Origin: Pontibacillus yanchengensis
GTDB taxonomy: Bacteria; Bacillota; Bacilli; Bacillales; BH030062
Assembly (NCBI RefSeq): GCF_009856295.1
Contig: NZ_WMEU01000005.1
Location: forward strand, 248,001-312,000
Length of the DNA: 64,000 nt
Direction of reading: 5' to 3'
Shown: in pieces, positions 59,386 to 64,000 of the stretch
Numbering within the stretch: the stretch's first letter is position 1
Layout: each line of letters starts with the position of its first letter
Made by a program: the position numbers and the translations under genes
The notes under the pieces: generated by a model
Told to the model about the DNA's origin: nothing
Databases searched by the model: none
The model's input: the letters and a program-made list of their open reading frames with translations, nothing else

Positions 59386-59465
59386 AGGAGGTTCGATTAA
59401 GACCACTGTGTCACGTAGCAACATCGAATCAATTGTACGTCGCTAGACGAGCCCTTGCACTTTTC
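59386..59465 (+). repeat. Dispersed repeat, right half only
   Basis: Central hairpin (GGTTCGATTAAGACCACTGT ... CATCGAATC) joined directly to the right end TACGTCGCTAGACGAGCCC; left end absent. Confidence 0.65.
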
Positions 59466-59466
59466 T

Positions 59467-59691
59467 TTAATCATAAATAGGTTTAGTCCCTGATGTCCAT
59501 GTTGCTTCTTTTTTAGTGAATCCGCCTCGACTTTGGATTTCTTCGTTTATTTCTCGAAGTATCGTCGTTCCCTCACTATTTAAATAAGGGACCATCTGGC
59601 TTAAAGCATGTTGGAAATACGCTAATTCATCCGTTTTCCATTCATGTTTGGATGTCATGGTTAGTTCCGTCATATCTCTTCCAACATACAA
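59467..59691 (-). CDS. yfhS: YfhS-like small protein
   Basis: A 74-residue acidic-to-neutral protein: 'ELTMTSKHEWKTDELAYFQHALSQMVPYLNSEGTTILREINEEIQSRGG', mostly helical. Length and place (between mutY and the gamma SASP gene) fit B. subtilis YfhS, of unknown function. TTG 59691 is used: AAGGAGGAG lies 6 nt before it and no in-frame ATG sits nearer. Assignment rests mainly on position. Confidence 0.6.
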   Translation of the reverse strand: MYVGRDMTELTMTSKHEWKTDELAYFQHALSQMVPYLNSEGTTILREINEEIQSRGGFTKKEATWTSGTKPIYD

Positions 59692-59824
59692 AGAGATCTC
59701 CTCCTTTTTAACAGCTCTTTGATATTAAATAAGAACCTATTTGTATTTTTTGCAGGAGTAATGATTCTATTCAAAATGTTGCAGTCAGGTGGAAATAAAA
59801 GAATATTATGGAAGTTATTTTTTA

Positions 59825-59854
59825 TGGATAACCTGCGGGATTTTGCACATTCTA
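59825..59854 (+). promoter_or_regulatory. Sigma-G-type promoter of the gamma SASP gene
   Basis: TGGATA - 17 bp - CATTCTA fits sigma-G promoters (TGAATA - 17/18 - CATNNTA) with one -35 mismatch; the -10 ends 22 bases before ATG. Confidence 0.65.
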
Positions 59855-59876
59855 ATTGTTGCGGAGGTGATTAAAG

Positions 59877-60149
59877 ATGGCTAAAAAACAACAGCAAAAC
59901 CAACAGCAACAACCACAAGCGCAAGCTAACAAAACAGCTTCTGGTACTAACGTCCAACACGTGAAGCAGCAAAACCAACAGTCTGCTCAAGGTCAAGGAC
60001 AATATGGTACTGAATTTGCGCAGGGTCAACAAGCTCAACAAGCTCAACAAGGTCAACAAGCTCAACAAGGTCAACAAGCTCAAAAAACTAACGCGCAACA
60101 TGTAAAGCAGCAGAACCAACAATCTGCTCAAAAGAAAAACCAACAATAA
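59877..60149 (+). CDS. sspE: Gamma-type small acid-soluble spore protein
   Basis: A 90-residue Gln/Ala/Asn-rich protein with two copies of the family repeat ('NVQHVKQQNQQSAQGQGQYGTEFA' and 'NAQHVKQQNQQSAQKKNQQ') and a microsatellite-like (GQQAQQ)n stretch between them. The second germination-protease-type site 'TEFA' is present only once. Serves as an amino-acid store degraded in germination. GCGGAGGTG precedes ATG; sigma-G promoter upstream. Confidence 0.92.
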   Translation: MAKKQQQNQQQQPQAQANKTASGTNVQHVKQQNQQSAQGQGQYGTEFAQGQQAQQAQQGQQAQQGQQAQKTNAQHVKQQNQQSAQKKNQQ

Positions 60150-60192
60150 CTAATGTTGAAACGTCGTAACCCCCGAACCACTACGACTTTCT

Positions 60193-60224
60193 AAAAAAGC
60201 ACTCCTTTATTGGAGTGCTTTTTT
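60193..60224 (+). terminator. sspE terminator
   Basis: AAAAAAGCACTCC / GGAGTGCTTTTTT, loop TTTATT. Confidence 0.92.
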
Positions 60225-60424
60225 CTATTTTAAGGAAGATATACATACAATATTAGAATATCAGAGGGGGATTTCAGTCCTACATAAGTGTGTTGAATCT
60301 GAGGGAAGTAGTTAGAGCAGATTTATCATTTCCATTTGTTCGCTTTACTCGTTATAATTGTATGAAGGAGTAAAGATAATTAGCTTTTACCGGTCGTGTG
60401 TATAAGGAGTAAAGGAGAATTTCT

Positions 60425-60958
60425 ATGTCAGTCCCGAAGCCAGGTCAACATATTCAAATTCATAGTTATAAACACAATGGCCAATTGCATCGAGTCTGGG
60501 ATAGTACAACGATTTTGAAGGCAACTCAAAACGTTGTAATAGGGGCAAATGATAAAACATTAGTAACGGAAAGCGATGGACGAACTTGGATTACCAGAGA
60601 ACCAGCCATTTGTTATTTCCATGCAAAATATTGGTTTAATATTATAGGGATGCTACGTAATGATGGAGTTTATTATTACTGTAATATAAGCTCTCCTTTT
60701 GTATATGATGATGAGGAAGCGCTGAAGTATATTGATTACGACTTAGATGTTAAAGTGTTTCCTGACATGACATATATATTGTTAGATGAGGATGAGTATG
60801 AACAGCATCGACAAGAGATGAATTACCCTCATGTGCTAGACCAGATTTTGAAAAACAATGTAAATCATTTGTTGAGGTGGATTCGACAAAGAAAAGGGCC
60901 TTTTTCACCTGAATTTATTGATCAATGGTATGAACGTTATTTAACGTATCTAACGTAA
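60425..60958 (+). CDS. ygaC: DUF402 nucleoside tri-/diphosphate phosphatase (YgaC)
   Basis: A 177-residue DUF402 protein: '[23 protein letters not shown]', '[21 protein letters not shown]' and '[31 protein letters not shown]', the metal-binding acidic stretch. Staphylococcal Ntdp of this family hydrolyses nucleoside tri- and diphosphates. Same place as ygaC in Bacillus, before ygaD. AAAGGAG precedes ATG. Confidence 0.88.
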   Translation: MSVPKPGQHIQIHSYKHNGQLHRVWDSTTILKATQNVVIGANDKTLVTESDGRTWITREPAICYFHAKYWFNIIGMLRNDGVYYYCNISSPFVYDDEEALKYIDYDLDVKVFPDMTYILLDEDEYEQHRQEMNYPHVLDQILKNNVNHLLRWIRQRKGPFSPEFIDQWYERYLTYLT

Positions 60959-60960
60959 GG

Positions 60961-60991
60961 AAAGCCTGTTGACTTATCCAACAGGCTTTTT
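60961..60991 (+). terminator. ygaC terminator
   Basis: AAAGCCTGTTG / CAACAGGCTTT then TT. Confidence 0.85.
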
Positions 60992-61041
60992 ACATTTTTG
61001 AACATTTTATAATCAAACTATAAACATCAAATCAAAATGTA

Positions 61042-61075
61042 CAGCTACGTATAGCTCCAATGCCCGATGACTTGC
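61042..61075. repeat. Decayed dispersed-repeat end
   Basis: TACGTATAGCTCCAATGCCC then GATGACTTGCAC resembles the left end (CCAGCTCCAGCGCCC) with several changes. Otherwise 60992-61227 shows nothing distinctive. Confidence 0.35.
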
Positions 61076-61227
61076 ACTATTTAGAATGATTGTTGGCTAA
61101 TTGAGGAAATGAAAAATAGGCACAAGTAGTCCTCAGTCAATGTAAAAGGCCATCTCAATTAGTAATTCTTCTTTATAGAGGTCTTATCATCGGTGCAATA
61201 GAATACGCAGATTGAGAGGTGACAGCC

Positions 61228-63000
61228 ATGGATAATATAAAACGATATATTCAATTTGTTAAGCCATATAAAGGGAAAATTGCGTTAACTATTGCAATAG
61301 GTATTTTGAAATTTGGTATTCCTTTATTACTTCCCCTCATTTCTAAACATGTCATTGATAATATCATCAATGCCGAAAATATGAGTCAAAGTGCTAAAAT
61401 TGATGAGCTATTGTGGATTATGGGAGGAGCGTTGTTTTTATTCTTAATTGTACGTCCTCCTATAGAGTATGCACGTCAATACCTAGCACAGTGGACAGGA
61501 AACACGATCTTATATGATATTCGTAATAAACTGTTTGATCATATACAACGATTAAGTCTCCGTTTTTATTCTAAAACAAAAACTGGTGAAGTAATATCGC
61601 GGGTTATTCATGATGTTGAGCAAACGAAGAACTTTGTTATTACAGGATTAATGAACATCTGGTTAGATATGTTCACGATTGTAATTGCTATTATTATAAT
61701 GCTTACCATGAATGTATGGTTAACGATCGTAGCTATTTCCTTGTTTCCGTTATATGGCTTCGCGGTTAAGTTTTTCTATACGAAGCTTAGAGATTTAACG
61801 AAGGATCGATCTCAAGCCTTAGCAGAAGTGCAAGGACACTTGCATGAGAGAGTGCAAGGGATGCCGGTTATCCGTAGTTTTGCTTTAGAGGATTATGAAC
61901 AAGATCAATTCAATAATCAAAACGCTAATTTTCTTGATAAAGCTTTAAAGCATACGAGCTGGAATGCGAAAACATTTAGTGTGACCTCTACTATTACAGA
62001 TCTTGCACCGATACTTGTTATTGCGTTTGCTGGTTATCAGGTAATCGTAGGAAGTATTGAAGTTGGTACGATGGTAGCCTTTATTGGATATATGGACCGC
62101 GTGTATGCTCCATTACGCCGTTTAGTTAACTCTTCTACAGTGTTGACACAATCTATTGCATCTATGGATCGTGTGTTTGAATTTATGGATGAGGATTATG
62201 ATATTCGAGATAAGCCAAACGCTGAAAAGCTAACACATGTAGATGGTCATATTACATTCGATAATATTTCTTTCCGTTATGACGATGATGAAAATCTAGT
62301 GTTAAAGAATTTAACCTTAGATGTTGAAAAAGGGGAAACCATTGCACTCGTGGGAATGAGTGGTGGAGGAAAATCGACGTTAATTAGTTTGCTTCCTAGA
62401 TTCTATGATGTAGAGTCAGGAAGTATCAGAGTTGATGGGACAGACATCAAAGATGTAGAAGCACGTTCTCTTCGTGATAAAATTGGGATGGTACTTCAAG
62501 AAAATATTCTCTTTAGTGAATCTGTTGCGATGAATATTAAGATGGGGAACCCCGATGCGACAGACGAAGAGATGATGGAGGCTGCCAAAGCTGCTAATGC
62601 ACACGATTTTATCATGGGGTTAACAGATGGATATGATACATTAGTAGGGGAGCGAGGCGTCAAGTTATCTGGTGGACAAAAACAACGTATTGCTATCGCT
62701 CGTGTATTCCTGAAAAATCCACCACTGTTAATATTAGATGAAGCAACGTCAGCTCTTGATTTAGAAAGTGAACATCTCATTCAAGAAGCGCTTGAAAAAT
62801 TAGCTGCGGATCGGACCACATTTATCGTAGCCCACAGATTATCAACTATCACCCATGCCAATCGCATCGTGTTGATAGAGGATGGTAGGATTAAAGAAGC
62901 AGGAAGTCATGAAGAATTGATGAGACGAAAAGGTCATTATTATGATCTTTACCAGGTTCAACATTTAGACGATCCAAACCCTGAATATTTAGGGACGTAA
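61228..63000 (+). CDS. ygaD: ABC exporter, ATPase-permease fusion (YgaD)
   Basis: A 590-residue half-transporter: six-helix ABC membrane domain (about 1-320), then ATPase with Walker A '[11 protein letters not shown]', Q-loop 'MVLQENILF', signature 'LSGGQKQR', Walker B '[11 protein letters not shown]' and switch His in 'VAHRLST'. Works as a homodimer or heterodimer; MsbA/LmrA-like, substrate unknown. ATG 61228 follows GAGAGGTGA; a GTG 9 bases upstream overlaps the site. Confidence 0.9.
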   Translation: MDNIKRYIQFVKPYKGKIALTIAIGILKFGIPLLLPLISKHVIDNIINAENMSQSAKIDELLWIMGGALFLFLIVRPPIEYARQYLAQWTGNTILYDIRNKLFDHIQRLSLRFYSKTKTGEVISRVIHDVEQTKNFVITGLMNIWLDMFTIVIAIIIMLTMNVWLTIVAISLFPLYGFAVKFFYTKLRDLTKDRSQALAEVQGHLHERVQGMPVIRSFALEDYEQDQFNNQNANFLDKALKHTSWNAKTFSVTSTITDLAPILVIAFAGYQVIVGSIEVGTMVAFIGYMDRVYAPLRRLVNSSTVLTQSIASMDRVFEFMDEDYDIRDKPNAEKLTHVDGHITFDNISFRYDDDENLVLKNLTLDVEKGETIALVGMSGGGKSTLISLLPRFYDVESGSIRVDGTDIKDVEARSLRDKIGMVLQENILFSESVAMNIKMGNPDATDEEMMEAAKAANAHDFIMGLTDGYDTLVGERGVKLSGGQKQRIAIARVFLKNPPLLILDEATSALDLESEHLIQEALEKLAADRTTFIVAHRLSTITHANRIVLIEDGRIKEAGSHEELMRRKGHYYDLYQVQHLDDPNPEYLGT

Positions 63001-63005
63001 ATAAA

Positions 63006-63041
63006 GAAGCTTGAGGGCAGATTTTTAGCTCTCAAGCTTTA
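63006..63041 (+). terminator. ygaD terminator
   Basis: AAGCTTGAG / CTCAAGCTT stem followed by T. Confidence 0.75.
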
Positions 63042-63192
63042 ATTATGTCGATAACGATGACTTTTGATTATATACATATTAGATAAGAGAACTACGGTTT
63101 ATTCCTTATAAGAGTCATAATCTTGAAGATTTAAATTCGAGATATATTTGGGGGAGATATGTTTCCGTTGTGTGAATCAGAGTAAAGATGGG

Positions 63193-63345
63193 ACGGGAAA
63201 TAGCGCCTTACACGACGCAGGGAAGTTCGACGTTGTCACACGATGTGACAACGTCGAACTTCCTCTGGATCGATTCATCTCCTCGGGAAAAGTTCGGCCC
63301 TGTGGGGTCTCAACACATACGTTTTTCCACAGGGCGCATCCATAA
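63193..63345. repeat. Dispersed-repeat variant centred on a perfect 20-bp-arm palindrome
   Basis: GGAAGTTCGACGTTGTCACA (63221-63240) and its exact inverse (63244-63263) around CGA. Flanks share 'TAGCGCCTTACACGACG' and 'CAGGGCGCATCC' with the ends of the dispersed element. It accounts for much of the 600-bp gap after ygaD. Confidence 0.6.
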
Positions 63346-63392
63346 TGCAGTGTAGGCACTTGTCATGTCCCTGCGATAAAAACATGGGCTTT

Positions 63393-63500
63393 GGAGCGAC
63401 TTTTCCTGCTTTCGGAGCGAGAATAGAAACACACAGGAGCTACTTTTGAGATATAGGGGCGAGATTTCAGATATAGGTGTTACTTTTGAAAAATAGGAGC
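63393..63500 (+). repeat. 20-bp-phased GGAGCGA array (6 units)
   Basis: Units begin at 63393, 63414, 63436, 63456 (GGGGC), 63476 (GGTGT) and 63496, spaced 21, 22, 20, 20 and 20 bp. Filler is A+T-rich and repeats 'ACTTTTGA' and 'ATATAGG'. Confidence 0.75.
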
Positions 63501-63552
63501 GACCGCCCCAATTTCCCGCCCCATCTCAAGATAATGGGGCTTAAATAGAACA

Positions 63553-63588
63553 AAAAAAGACTTCCTTAGTTAATGGGAAGTCTTTTTT
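63553..63588. terminator. Terminator
   Basis: AAAAAAGACTTCC / GGAAGTCTTTTTT; mainly serves the minus-strand gene that follows. Confidence 0.85.
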
Positions 63589-63602
63589 ACATTAGGTTAT
63601 GT

Positions 63603-64000
63603 TTATTTCACGGTAGGTTTTGCTGGTTTTTGGACGTTAATGTGCTCGCTGCTGTGATAATTTGAGTAACTAGATAACACTTTTTCAAGTCTTTGTAATG
63701 TCTGATGGTAGTCCATTAAATTTGTTGCGAGGGGTAAGAACATTAGCTTTTCTTCCTCATTTTCCTTTTCCTCATAAATCTCAATTAAGTATTCAACCAA
63801 TTTTGGGATGTTCGGTTGACCTGCTTCTTCCATGGTATCCTCTTCGTGTACTCGAATGCGTCCCATAACAGAGAGAACTAACTTTTCGTGGGCATGGATG
63901 ACTTTGTCTAACTCATTGACTAGCGTATTGCGAAACTCACTTGAAACCCTGTCCATTTCATTTTCAAGACGAGAAAATGTTTTGAGGACTTCGAATGCTT
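63603..64000 (-). CDS. Helical protein, C-terminal part (runs off the window)
   Basis: The frame is open from the right edge ('AFEVLKTFSRLENEMDRV...') to a stop at 63603, giving at least 131 residues. It is almost wholly helical with charged heptads and a short disordered Pro/Lys tail ('NVQKPAKPTVK'). The ATG at 63956 has no ribosome site, so the real start lies beyond the window. I do not recognise it with confidence; the region after ygaD varies among Bacillaceae. Confidence 0.6.
   Translation of the reverse strand, partial: AFEVLKTFSRLENEMDRVSSEFRNTLVNELDKVIHAHEKLVLSVMGRIRVHEEDTMEEAGQPNIPKLVEYLIEIYEEKENEEEKLMFLPLATNLMDYHQTLQRLEKVLSSYSNYHSSEHINVQKPAKPTVK

Noticed and set aside
59871..60146. 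Leu-rich minus-strand frame of 91 residues
   Set aside because: Complement of the Gln-rich SASP gene; CAA repeats read backwards give Leu runs.
63393..63500. CRISPR array
   Set aside because: Core repeat of 5-7 bp with 14-bp similar A+T-rich filler; no unique spacers and no cas genes.

Overview
The window is chromosomal DNA of a low-GC, endospore-forming member of the Bacillaceae. The spore genes sspK, a gamma-type SASP and L,D-transpeptidase, and the conserved yfh/yga block known from Bacillus (yfhF-recX-yfhH ... sspK-yfhJ-yfhP-mutY-yfhS-sspE-ygaC-ygaD), show this. Strong AGGAGG ribosome sites and many U-tailed hairpins fit. The genus cannot be fixed from sequence alone; a halotolerant relative of Bacillus is plausible.

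Layout. 0-7 kb: small regulators, a PadR/HAAS pair, an L,D-transpeptidase, a phospholipase D-like protein and a dicarboxylate/glutamate symporter. 7-13 kb: a TetR regulator divergent from a four-gene acyl-CoA catabolic operon (CoA transferase, SDR, thiolase, acyl-CoA dehydrogenase), with a 14-bp-arm operator and a perfect cre site between them. 13-19 kb: VanW protein, cidAB-type genes, an hpaB-like monooxygenase broken by one in-frame TAG, a P450, a kinase-like protein and a chemoreceptor fragment. 19-27.4 kb: a C4-dicarboxylate regulon, dctB / dctSR / dctPQM, plus an MFS transporter; a perfect cre precedes dctP. 27.5-33.4 kb: the ribose operon rbsRKDACB with twin operators and a cre.

33.7-41.6 kb is the most unusual part: an A+T-rich island with a QueC-like PP-loop ATPase, a coiled-coil/beta protein, a cysteine-containing probable spore-surface protein, a coiled-coil protein, an Asp/Glu racemase, and a 796-residue fusion of a Mur-type amide ligase to a YheC/YheD ATP-grasp domain. 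The fusion resembles cyanophycin synthetase with the domain order reversed. Together the genes suggest an enzyme set making a D-amino-acid-containing peptide or polymer for the spore surface (inference).

41.6-47.5 kb: a gene-poor stretch with a cluster of DnaA boxes, a YfhE-like small gene, a GNAT gene behind a long structured leader with a tRNA-like T-arm, a sortase remnant, a CstB-like persulfide dioxygenase-rhodanese under a CsoR/CstR-type operator, and an amidohydrolase. 47.5-64 kb: the yfh/yga block, into which HAD hydrolase, glcT, ptsG and ptsH are placed. ptsG is preceded by a GlcT antiterminator element.

Two repeat classes cut across the window. One is a ~210-bp dispersed structured element (full, partial and rearranged copies, both orientations, some inside operons or leaders). 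The other is a set of short arrays in which GGAGCGA recurs about every 20 bp. Several genes are broken (hpaB-like, a TetR gene, sortase, chemoreceptor). Starts were moved from the longest ORF wherever a ribosome site pointed to an internal codon.
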